From NCBI GenBank assembly GCA_021234155.1, contig JAJEKV010000034.1, positions 2,046,001 through 2,110,000 on the forward strand: a stretch of 64,000 bases of DNA, written 5' to 3'. Within the stretch, counting starts at the first letter, position 1. Each line of letters opens with the position of its first letter. Position numbers and translations under genes: made by a program. Below are positions 47,176 to 57,749 of the stretch, piece after piece. The notes beneath the pieces are model-generated. The model was not told the origin of the DNA. It saw nothing but the letters and a program-made list of their open reading frames with translations, and searched no databases. Source of the DNA: Isoetes taiwanensis. Lineage: Eukaryota > Streptophyta > Lycopodiopsida > Isoetales > Isoetaceae.

Positions 47176-47465
47176 TTACGACCTATACTTACCTCATTAG
47201 TATTACTAGCATACACCCTATGTTACCATCATATATTTGTCCATTTAATGGTTTTTTTGGTATTTCTTAAAGTTCCCTTTAATCGGTTCTCAAAATTACT
47301 TTGTCCTTTTTTCGAACTAATATTAAGACATTTCACTTTATATAGGTGAAGCGTGTGGATCCTAAAAAGGGTAAAAATGTAATGCCTATCCCCCCAACAT
47401 GTTTCAACATTGTTACCACATGTTCTTATCACATTGTTACCCCATTGTAAACATTGTTCTTGTAG

Positions 47466-50283
47466 GTCAATGCTGTGGACCACCCAAAGGGTGGTGAGGC
47501 TGAGACTACTAAGCAAATTGTCCTCTATAGTAGGTTGGATTGGAAGAATAAGAAGGTGAAAGTGAAGCACCAATGCAATAAGGAGCTAGTAGGTGAAGGA
47601 ACTATCATACTAGCTGATCCTATCCGCATCACAATGATGAAAGGTTAGGAGAGGATAAAGTGGTTGTGGCCATAACAAGTTTAGAGGAAAAATGGAAGGA
47701 AAAAGGATCAAATCACCAGGATTGCACTGCATGTATTAAACAATTGGAGGTTCCATGCATCATGCCATGGCCTATAGCCTGCATTGAGTTTATAGGAGAA
47801 TTCCTTTTACCGGAGCCAGAGGTTGTGGATGACACTGATTTTCTTAATGCACCTCCAATAGCTGCCAGACCACATTTTCGTGAGAAGAGGGCACACCTCG
47901 GGTGAAACATTATCCTAGCAAGAGGTCCAAGTCAAGTAGTGATTGTTCACGAAGCTCCTCGACTAAGGTAAGGGGAATGGAATGTTGTTGGGCTAATTGT
48001 GTTCGGTTTGAAATTGATGAATTGGTGGAAGCAAGAGCCACCTTCCAAGAGTATACTTGTGATGAGAGGAGGACTTACATGTACTCCATTCATGAGCTTG
48101 CACTTCAAGATGAAAAATTTCCAAAGAAAAAAAAACACCCACTGCTAGGGACATGGATATGTAAAGTTGCATGGATACATATTCATGGCATTCCAATTTC
48201 ATCTTGGCAAAATTGGCAAGTAAGTCATGCAAAGGGGAGATTAGATGGAAATAATGGCATGTTGAGGCCAACTTCTAGGATCCTGGCTGCTAGGGAGGTT
48301 TTTGAAAAATATGTTGAATTCAATGCTGAGAATATGCCACATAAAAGTAGGAAAGATCAACAGGGAAAAATAGTTGTCGAGAAGAGATTGCCATCCCATT
48401 GTACCCGTAAGAGCATATTGAGGAAGTGAATGCTTTGCTTCGAGAACTACAGTGTACCTGCAATATCTCAACCCAGCCAAGAGACTATGGAGCAAGCACT
48501 TCAAGCATGTCACTATAGACACTTCAACAACTTTGCAAAGTGCAACTTGTGTGCTAAGTTGAAAGAGATTCTTGATAAGACTAAGCAACCAAGCCAAAGG
48601 GCTAAGATAAGGGAGCAAATGAAAGATCACATGACGCACCAACTATCATGTAGATCCACTTATTGGATGTGGAGAACATTATCATGTTTGGAACCCAATA
48701 ACTATGTTTGTATTAGACATGACAAGATGGATCAATCAAGACTTGTTTGCCACAAAGATAGTTACATACCCAAGCAAATCAATAGAGCTTATCCTTTGCA
48801 AGTCTCTCCAACAGTAATAGTGCATGGCTCTAAGTGTGCCAATTTATTATGGCCATTTTAGTTTGCAATTGTGGAGTGATGGTCCTGATTTTCATATTGG
48901 AAGTGTGATGAGGTGCTTGAGGAACTATGAGAGTGGTTATTCTCGTGACCTCCACAACCCCGAGGTGGTAGCCAACCACTCTTCGCATTGTTGGATAGAA
49001 AGCCTAATAATTTAGAGAAGTTTACTAAGGCAAGGTTTAGGAAGTCGGTGCTTCAACATGTTGGAGCCTCAAGTTCACGCCCCCAACCTCGAGATCTACC
49101 ACCAAGGTTTCCTCCTCCAACTTGACACCAGTGCCGACGTAATAAAAAACAGTATATGTTCTCATTCCTATCTTATCTAACAGCCGTGAGTGTCTTTGAA
49201 AGAGTGAATTTAGGGTTCTTAATGCCCGACATACTCATGAGGATGTGGATGCATTGTTTAGAAGTATAGTGCCAGCTTGAAATCTCAAACCGTGACCAAT
49301 CTTCCTAGACTAATGGAAGTTCTTAGTGAATGCATTTCACCTTCTCCTATAGGGTTGATCATACAAGAGGTGCCTGATTGGAAGAATTTTATCAAGGTTA
49401 TGCTCTTGATATAGAAGGTCAATCTAGACCTCTTCAAGACACTTTCTGGGTCATGGGAAATAAGCCAATCATGCAATGGAAGGTGAGACCTTCAGATGAT
49501 AAATGGAGGCCAGATGAGGGAGTACCTATATGGCACGAAGATGAAAATGGTAAACCTAAGATTCTAAGGGGTCAACCAAAAGCTCTTAAGCCTTTTCCAG
49601 AGGTGGATTCATTGCAAAGCACATTGACTCATTTCATTTCAATACATCAAGTATTGGAAAAATAACCCCGATGATACCAACCTTGCATTGATAGATTATT
49701 GGACACAGGTACATGGATTATTGGGACAAGTAGACACATCCTCTAATGAACTCAAAGATGGATGGCTACCTAAGACTAGGTGGAGAGACTTGATAACAGC
49801 TGAGGAAGCTGATGATGTGGTTAGTAGTATTCGCAAAAGTCCATGGCTCCTCCAAAAAAAAAACACTATGTTGGTCCTAGTAAAGGAAGGCCTAAATATC
49901 TCGAAATGGAGGATTATGATCCCAAAGATGACTTGCTTTGCCATCAATTTGCACGATAGTACCAGAGCGAAAGAGATATACCCCCTGTGGATGGGTTACA
50001 CCATCTCAGGTTTGCAAAGAAGTAGGTGACCGCAATGTGAACAAAGTTCGTGGTGGAGTGGTGGTGTCCAAAGGCACCGCTTAAATGCAAAGGGCAGAGG
50101 AAGAAAGGTATAGAGACTGTTGGACAAAGAGATGGAAGAGAAACCCTATTGAAGGGGATGATTGGGTTGAGTTTTGTTTTCATGGACCCCAAAGGTCATC
50201 CCAGGCAAGACTGCTAGGGTTACAATACCTGTGGAAGTGAGGAAGAAAGCTATGATATCTCTAGGGGTCACTTCTGAGAAGTA
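47466..50283 (+). pseudogene. Decayed DUF7869-type transposon gene
   Basis: A plus-strand coding region broken into consecutive frames. It begins after a 3' splice-like tag with VNAVDHPKGGEAETTKQIV (47,466 on), then a conserved-looking segment (48,000-48,429), then FAKCNLCAKLKEIL with a basic helix and YVCIRHDKMDQSRLV (48,520-48,745). In a shifted frame come LQLWSDGPDFHIGSVMRCL (48,860-48,930) and RVLNARHTHEDVDALF (49,212-49,259), then C-terminal pieces to 50,283. The [D/K]MDQ segment and H-T-H-E-D-V-D are hallmarks I associate with the plant and algal DUF7869 family, presumed transposases. It ends about 150 bp before the right 32-bp terminal repeat, as expected if it belongs to that unit. 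Confidence 0.6.
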
Positions 50284-50431
50284 ATTGGCAATATGTAACT
50301 CGACATGCATATGTGAAATATTTTTAATTTTTAATACAATCATGTTGTGCTGTTATAAAAAAAAGTCACATTCTCGATGCAAATTTACTAACCCGGGAAA
50401 AAGTTGCAGTGCCAAAATGGTCCAAAATCCT

Positions 50432-50463
50432 GACATAAATCCAATTTAAATGAATGATGGTTT
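50432..50463 (-). repeat. Right 32-bp terminal inverted repeat
   Basis: Exact complement of 24,364-24,395; followed immediately by the second copy of the flanking repeat. Confidence 0.9.
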
Positions 50464-50938
50464 TGCATGATTAACATATAGATGAAATGGAATATTAAGA
50501 TGTGAAAGTATTTCGCATGAATTAATATTGAACTGGAATGGAGAAAGGAGATTCAAGAAAAAGATGAAAGAGAGACCTTGTGTTTAATTAGAAAGAAAAC
50601 ATGAGGACATACAGGAGGAAAAAATATGTCTGAAGAAGCCTTGCATACACTATATGGACATCTAAGCATGGTGGTTTTAATCCAAAACTTACCTCTTGCA
50701 TAGCACTTATTTCTGTTGCCAACAAAAATGATAATCGATATGTATCATTACTTTGTCTGAGATGTTGTATCAAAAGCTAAACATGTGGAAGATGGTCATT
50801 AGTTGGCATGCACTATGCTGCAGAGTTTAACCTACGGCTTTTTAGACTTGATCATAAGATATTATTTGACGACCTTGCATTATTAGATGACCTTGCACTT
50901 GATTTCACATGATAAATGAATCTGAGAGATCTGGGATT
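50464..50938 (+). repeat. Right copy of the 475-478 bp direct repeat
   Basis: Matches 23,886-24,363 with a few substitutions and a shorter T-run. It starts abruptly at the terminal repeat and on its right runs into unrelated sequence (tgtggtttaaatgattt) that is presumably the original flank. Confidence 0.9.
50693..50776 (-). other. Second copy of the exon-like segment
   Basis: Same 84-nt segment, acceptor and GTAAGT donor as at 24,115-24,198, with one Asp-to-Ala change. Confidence 0.35.
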
Positions 50939-51917
50939 TGTGGTTTAAATGATTTAGCATGCTGCATCTTTACTCTCAATCAATATCTTTGAAGGCCTTT
51001 CGTGTTGTTTAAAATAAGGGCTTCTCTTTGTTGTGGAGGATGTGGGAAGGATTATAATTTATTTCACGGTATGACGGTGGGAGGGGACAACAAAGATGTT
51101 ATCAAGCTTTTAATTGGAAAACGTATGTGTTTGTACATCAAAACAAATATGATCATTCCAATATATCGTGTGAGATGAATCTTCAAGGCTCCAAATATTG
51201 CCAAGCACAGTCTACAACAGATATACATGGTAGTTTTGATATGCACGAAAACTTTCTTAACTTATGCCTCCTATGAATAGATGAGAAAAGCAAATTGTTA
51301 ATATCTAATAAGCCCAGACTTGCACATCAGTTCTCTAGTTTGCAATGTGCCACACAATTCTTACTCAGATTCACTCTTCAAAAAGCTTTTTAGATCGAAT
51401 TAAAGCTTTTGTTAGAAATTAATTCCCTAAAAAGATTTCTAGGGTTAAAGCACAATGTAGTGTCTCATTTAGGTTGTCCCCCCTGTCCCCCCAAAAATAG
51501 TTTGAAAAGTAGGTCGTCCCTATTACTAAATTCGTTTGGCTCTTATGGCAACCACCGCCACGTATGGAATTTTCAAAAAATAGTTCCAAGAAACTCGATT
51601 GGCTTTTTTCCAAGAACTCGGTAATGCCAGGAGAGGAGACGATCTCATGTTTGTATCAGGGAAGGGAAGGATCACATAAATGAAGGCATGCAAAATCGAT
51701 ACCATCACTGCAACCGCACTCCAACAAGTAAGGCAAAAAAAACTACTTTCTTTCAGATTTTGTTTTGCAAAAACTCAATTACGAGTATATCCAATCTTGT
51801 CTTTGGTATCAGACCAGTAACATGAGAAAGTATGAAGAGGAATTAGGAAAATTCGAGCTTCTTTGTTACCAGATTGAGACCACAGACAAATAGCTTCTTG
51901 TTATCAGATTTCTTTTG
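50939..51917. other. Stretch without a supportable gene
   Basis: No domain or repeat recognised. Further exons of a gene containing the exon-like segment could lie here on the minus strand, but I could not identify any. Confidence 0.4.
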
Positions 51918-54900
51918 ATGAACATAACTATGGAAGACGCAAATGTGAACAATTCAAAGGGAAAAAAGAAGAGAACATCAGAGCAAGAGACTTTAAAAAA
52001 GAGAAGGCAACGAAAGCGAAGAAAAGAGGAAAAACAAGCTACTCTATAAGAGAGTTCTTGTTGTGTCAGCCAAAGGAACATTCGCAGGAGTAAAATTGTG
52101 GAGAATATAGTCTTTTCATTCGTTAGAAATACATCTAAAATGGACACTGAAGAGAAAAGAGAAGTTTTGAGTGATTTCATGAAAGATAAAGAAGTTAGAG
52201 AGTTTCTTGGTGATGAATTCAGGAATATGGAGGTGAAAAATCAGTTGGTTGGTAACACTAGAGGAAACATTCAGTCCGTAAAATCTTCTACAAGCATAGA
52301 CTCCATGGCAGCGAAAAAAAGCGTACTTGCAATGGCTATTGGAGATGGTGGTTGCACAAGTAAGACTATTAGTAAGAGAAACTTGGGTAAAGTTTTGGGA
52401 GTCCATCCGAGAAATATTGCAATGGCAATGTTGATAAAGCTGGGTGGGTCTTTTACAGAAGATCCAAGAGGTTCGGTTCGATTACAGATGATGTCATTGA
52501 GCTGGTTCATGAATTTTGGGACGCAAATACAAGGGTTTCACCGAATGCAAAGGATGTGAGATACAAAAGGCTGGCAAAGAGTATTAAACAAGAACATGCC
52601 CCACATTATTTGGAGGATACACAGGTTCATTCCTTCCTTCCTTTTTCTATATTGTAAAAATTTTATAAATTCTGATTAATGCAAGTTGCTTGGTTAGATT
52701 TTATACGTTTGTACGACATTTGTTTTTTTTCTTTAATTTGTTATTTGTGAAAGATGATAGTAGTAGTTGCAGACTACATTATGAATAGTTAGAGTTCCAA
52801 GTTCTTGTATAGTAGAGATCATGTTATAGTTCAAGTTTTAGTTCCAATCCTGAAATTGTAGCTCCTACTTTCAAGTTAGGTTACATGTTCAGGTCACAGC
52901 TTATAGTCTCAATAGCAGTTACAGTCAGACAATAGTTACAGTTAGAAACTAGCTACAGTTAGTTGCAGTCAGACAATAGTTACAATCCGAAAATAGCTAC
53001 AGTTAGTTATAGTCATGTTTCAATCAGTTACAGTTGCAGGTCGTATTTATAAATAATTACAGTTGCAGGTGACAATGATAGTCTGATTAATAGTGGTAGT
53101 TGTTGTTTCAGTTCCAGTTGCAAATGCAAATGTAGAATAGTTGTAGTTGGTGTTGTAGTTGTAGTTCTAGTTGCAAATGCAGTGCAATCTTAGTTGCATG
53201 AGCTTTTTTGTGTACTAGTTATAGCTTTAGTTGTTATTTGTGAGCTCTTTCTTATATGTAGGCCATAAATATGAACTCACTACGACTTTGTTATGCAGTC
53301 CAAACTATTTCTTAAATTCAAAGAGCAATATCCAGAGATGAATTTCCATCAAAGGGCATTTGAGAAATTAAAGCCATGGTATGTACTGAAATTGAAGCAA
53401 TTTAACTCTTGCTGCTGCATACATCATGTGAGGTTGCAAATGTTGTTAGATGGTTTTAATAAGTTGAGGGACCAGCATGTGAATTCTTGTAGTTGTGCAT
53501 GTGGAGTCAGTGTATGGAACAAGACATTTGTATTGCTAAGACGAAGAAATATAAAACAACTACAGAGCTATGGCAGTCTATCCTTTGCCCAAGGGAGGAA
53601 AATCAAGAATTTCACAAAAAAGATTGCATATATGGGCTTTGTAGCAATTATGGTATATCCCAGCTACCAATATGTCCATTAGAGTTATCAGACCAAGGAT
53701 CTATTAGTTGGGAGTATTGGGATTACGAGGAAGGTGGTAAGGATAAGTGGGGAAAACCGAAGAAAGTACTTAAGCATTTGTGGAAAGAGACTAAACCACG
53801 AACATTTACGCATAAATTGATTGACAGGTTGGCTAAGTTTCCTTTGCATAGTTTCAGGCATACGTGGCAAGCAAAGCAATTCAAGGAACTGCTTGAAAAC
53901 CTTCCTCCTGGCATTCTTGTGTCAGTGGTCGATTTTGTTGAGAATTTTTCTATTCAGCTACAGAACCAAGTTCAGTCTGCATATTAGACTACTAAACAGG
54001 TTACTATCTTAGTGCATATTACATACTATGTAGACTCTGTGTCAGGTGATATGAACAAAGACACTCATTATTCTATATCTGATGATACAAAGCACGATAC
54101 ATTGTTTGTTCAACATGCTTTTATGATGCATTATGACTTTATGAAACAACAGGGCATGGATCCAAATAAACATTGGGTCTTTTCAGATGGAGCAGCATCA
54201 CAATTCAAAGCAGCAAGACCATTCTATTTTGTCGGACGATGACACACAAATTGAGATGATGTGGAATTTTTTTGGCTTGAACCATGGTAAAGGCGAGCAT
54301 GATGGTAAAGGTGCAGAATTAAAACGGTGGTTGAGGGAATTGATGAAGAGACAATCATCTTTAAAAATTGAAGGTGCAACTGATATAGTCAAAGTAGCCA
54401 AGGAGGGTTTTGCATTTACTGCTCCATCTTCTAGTTTGAAAAGGAAATTAGTTAGAAGATGGTTTTGGGAAGTGGAGGGGGTAAATAGAAAGAACCTTTG
54501 GGGAGCAGAGACTATAGAAGACACAAGGAACATGCATTCTGTTCATGGATTCAATCTAGAATGCCCTACCCAATTGAATGTAAGACGTTTATCTTGCTTT
54601 TGTGTAAATTGCTTAGATGCGGAATGGGAGAAATGCATGAACAAGGATTATGTAGATAATTGGGAGCTTGTGGCAGTTGTACCAAGCAAGGCATTGGCTG
54701 ATGAATTTGAGAAACGCAAATCTGAAAGAGCCAGGTTTTCCATACAATCAACTATTTTGACAAATGATATAAGAGTGGGCTTACAATTTTGCAATTGTCG
54801 CCCAAAGGATAATGAAGAGGGGGCATTATTTTGATGATGAAATGCACAAAGACTAAGTATGTTGTTAAGGAAGCCTTTGAGGTCAATGGCCAAACATTTT

Positions 54901-55144
54901 ATCCGTGAGAGGAGCCCTTGAAGGTATTTACTTTAAAAGGTAGCAAGATCACAAACCAGCTATGTTTTATGCTCGATCAGCCAAATGCAATAGTGTACCA
55001 CTCAAGTTTGTGGAATTAAGTTGGCCATGCCACAAGCTTAAACATCGGGTGAAGGGAAACAAAGTTGTATACACACTCAATGAAGCCGATAGTGAGAAAA
55101 TTTTAGACAATCTTCCCGATGTGTTAACCGATGATGAAGACTAA
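51918..55144 (+). pseudogene. DDE-type transposase gene, copy A, broken
   Basis: A Lys/Arg-rich start (51,918-52,049, nuclear-localisation-like) precedes an HTH-like region (52,098-52,440), a frameshift, then FWDANTRVSPNAKDVRYKRL up to a donor at 52,624. After a 674-bp intron, FEKLKPWYVLKLKQFNSCCC and CIHHVR (53,299 on) form a Cys/His segment. Next is a second frame with TTELWQSILCPREENQEFH, VVDFVENFSIQLQNQVQSAY, an in-frame TAG at 53,985, and HWVFSDGAASQFKAARPF. Another shift leads to WNFFGLNHGKGEHDGKGAEL, then a Cys-rich tail ending at 55,144. The spaced D-x-x-E-N, F-S-D-G and H-G-K-G-x-x-D-G motifs look like a DDE catalytic core found in unclassified transposases of many eukaryotes. I saw no TIRs for this copy. 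Confidence 0.65.
52625..53298 (+). other. Intron of transposase copy A, rich in agttacag-type repeats
   Basis: Donor ACACAG|GT and acceptor TTATGCAG. From about 52,800 to 53,220 the sequence is an irregular short repeat of (t)agttacag, agttgcag and agttgtag words. Confidence 0.55.
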
Positions 55145-55354
55145 CAAAGAAATGTTGAAGGTCGCTTTTGAAGACAAAGGTACTTGTACTTATTACAGAT
55201 TTAATTCTTCTTCCATGCATTGCATTGAGACTTTATCGCACTCATTATTTGTTGCGTGTTTAAGAAGAGTCTACCTTTCGCTGGAACTTATGGTACGCAT
55301 AAACATTTTCGTAATTCTATAAATCATTTACATGGACGCAGTTAGAATGTGGAA

Positions 55355-55380
55355 GGGTGAAAAATGCTAGACCCTAGCAA
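55355..55380 (+). repeat. Left TIR of 6.3-kb transposon
   Basis: Starts gggtg, then the 21-base core of which AAAAATGCTAGACCCTAGC is the first 19. The core is itself partly palindromic (GCTAG...CTAGC). Confidence 0.85.
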
Positions 55381-55989
55381 AAACGAAATTGTAGCACTTT
55401 TAGCACTTTTTTTTGTGTTTGTCTCGACCTCGCTGACGGGCGTATGGGCTCCCCTTTTTTTGAAGGGACAAATGGCATGAAGGCTCGAGAGCGGGAGAAC
55501 CTATTTCAAGAGGCCGGATTTCTTGAGGCAAAGCGAGGAGGTAAGATGTAGTCGGTTTCATTTTTGCTATTCTTTCATAATCTGCATCGCTTTGTTGATG
55601 TATATGTATAATTAATATGAATTCGGTTCAAGCATCCGTTCCCCGGTCGCTCCTTCCTATCCTATTTTATTACAGTCGTATAGGCATCGAGGATGTATTA
55701 ATTGTCATAGCATGGTTGAAGGAAGAACTTGTAAATAGAAACATGTTTCAGAAGTCTAATGCATGGTTTTTTCACAGGCCATGATTTTAGGCTAAAATTG
55801 ACGGTATCTCTGCATTTTAGGTAAAGTGAACTTATCTGCACAGAATAGATTCTTTTCTGAAAAATCCCAGCATTTCTAGAACTAAGCAATGTAAATGTTA
55901 CTGTGTCATCTACAATTTGCATGCTTTAAAACCTATGTTTGGATTAAATTTTGATGCCTCTATTTAACTTGGTTATCAATTAAACTGTC

Positions 55990-57563
55990 CTTCTTATTTG
56001 TGTCTCAGATTTTTGTGCAACCAATTGTTGAAGCAGTTAATCGGATTCTTCAAGCAAGGCTTAATTTCTTCATGTAGCCAGGTAACAATTATTATGAAAT
56101 GAATCTCAAATATTTTTGTTGTCTTTTCTGATAATTTTTTTATGCTAGGTAGATTGTTGTTGTTCATTTGGCAATTTCAGGATGCTACATGTACAACACT
56201 AAAGCATAACTTGTAGATTGTGAGATGTTCACGTCACGAGAAAAGGTACTTATTTGGCAAGAAAACTAATATGCATGCGGCTCTATACACATATTTATTA
56301 GCTTGAACATTTTTTCCAGCTTCCTATTGCCAATAACAAGGAGGAATTCCACACCCTTAGGGGTTTATCCAACACTGGTCGCCAAGCTCGGACGATCAAG
56401 AAAAAGGATGTCAGTCCACAAGATTTTGAAATGGTATGGAAGTCCCATCTTCGTGGTGGTAAACTTCATGTTTCTCAAATCCAGCCACAATTTGAAGACG
56501 AATTGCATGATCTCATCTTTCGAAAGTGTACCGTAGAGGCCTTAAGAATTCGAAGTTAGAACATTGTTTGCCCGAAAGCATTTGCATGGTCTCATACCGT
56601 CCCAGGCTCCAAAGCTGCCCAAATGCTTACAAGGTAGATTGGGCGTAATTTGTAGCAGAGTCCCTAAAGTGCTCCAATGATATCAATAAATCCGAGACGA
56701 GGTCCAACAAAGGACTCTTTTGAGGGGAACATTACCACCATTAGTTGTGAAATGAAGCGCCTTCTTAATGAAAAAAAATGAGATTGAGCGCATATTACGC
56801 GAGAAGGAGCAAGAACCGCCTCAATTGAAGGCGCTTTGGCCAGCCCGGCAAAGTGTTAGAGTCCTTAGTCGCTATGGCAGCAGAGAAGAAGAAAGATTAC
56901 TTGATTTAGAAGCCACCTTTGCTGGTGATGGTGATTTTGCTATTGCAATCAATACATTAAAGATGGAGGAGAGGTGCATCTTTGATGCCATGCGAAAGGT
57001 AATGCGAACATCTTGGTGGTGATAACAATCTGCAATAAAGACCGAGATTGACTTTCTCGAAAGATAAATTGCAAGAAATCAGTGATCTTTTATGTTTTGA
57101 GTTGTAAGAGCAAACATATTACCGGGTTTGCAAAGCTACTACATAAGGCGAAAAATGTCCGACGCCAACCATGAGCAATTATAAGATGCCCTCAGAGGCA
57201 TGCAAAATAGTTGTGAAGCTTGTGGACCGCCTTCGACAAGATTATCAATTTTTGTTAGTTTATCATGCAATCACACTTACCATGTTTGTTGCTTTCATAT
57301 CAGAAGATAGTCATTAATGCATGGTTGATGCATGCAAGATGCTTATTCCTAGTGCTTTGTTACAAGAACTAGGCTTGTATTGCCATGAAAGTGGTGGAGG
57401 GAGTGATGATGACAGTTGCATGGAAGAGGAGGAAGAAAGCCAGGTAAAACATGTTGAAGAGAGTACAGTAGCAACCACTAAAAGCCAGTGTAGTAAAAGA
57501 TTGAAGAACAGCCTTGAATCAGAACACAAAGGTAGACTTGCTATCTTTGTTAGAAAAATGTAA
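55990..57563 (+). pseudogene. Decayed plus-strand ORFs inside the 6.3-kb transposon
   Basis: Pieces read QIFVQPIVEAVNRILQARL (about 56,009), an open stretch from 56,320 to 56,560 containing KSHLRGGKLHVSQIQPQFED, and 56,768-57,022 (basic/acidic helical, ARQSVRVLSRYGSREEERL). A Cys/His segment near 57,210-57,290 (CEACGPPSTRL, then CNHTYHVCC) resembles a RING or treble-clef zinc finger. An acidic C-terminal piece lies at 57,321-57,563. Several joins look intronic (acceptor-like ttccag at 56,321). I do not recognise the protein. It may be the transposon's second gene or captured sequence. Confidence 0.4.
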
Positions 57564-57749
57564 AGTGTTCTTTTTCTCTCACTAAAAAATAACCAAGATC
57601 AGAATTTAATCTCTCATTTTCATTTGTTACTGCTGTACATGAACATGACCTGTATATGTGCAAGGACTTGGGATGTTAAAATGTTTGAGAATGTTTCTGC
57701 ATTTCCAACTTTGGATTAGCCATATCAGGCATCCACTAGGAGCTGAATT

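Larger units (their letters stand above)
24364..50463. mobile_element. 26-kb unit with perfect 32-bp TIRs, containing a nested chromovirus
   Basis: 24,364-24,395 and 50,432-50,463 are perfect inverted repeats (outer end aaaccatcattcatttaa). Removing the nested 13.26-kb chromovirus leaves about 12.8 kb. That core holds decayed minus-strand ORFs with a possible DNA-methylase-like segment (24.6-29.6 kb), a dyad-repeat array, a large hairpin, an acidic ORF (32.5-33.0 kb), and a decayed plus-strand DUF7869-type gene beside the right end. Unusually, the flanks are 475-478 bp direct repeats instead of a few bases of target duplication. Whether the whole interval moved as one transposon is inferred from the repeat geometry. 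Confidence 0.55.

Noticed and set aside
24364-50463. CACTA (En/Spm) transposon
   Set aside because: The ends are not CACTA, there is no 3-bp target duplication, and no TNP2-type transposase was recognised.
23886-50938. The 475-bp direct repeats as LTRs of a retrotransposon
   Set aside because: They lack TG...CA ends, have no primer site or polypurine tract beside them, and are directly adjoined by inverted repeats. One carries natural flanking sequence continuing its local tandem repeat.
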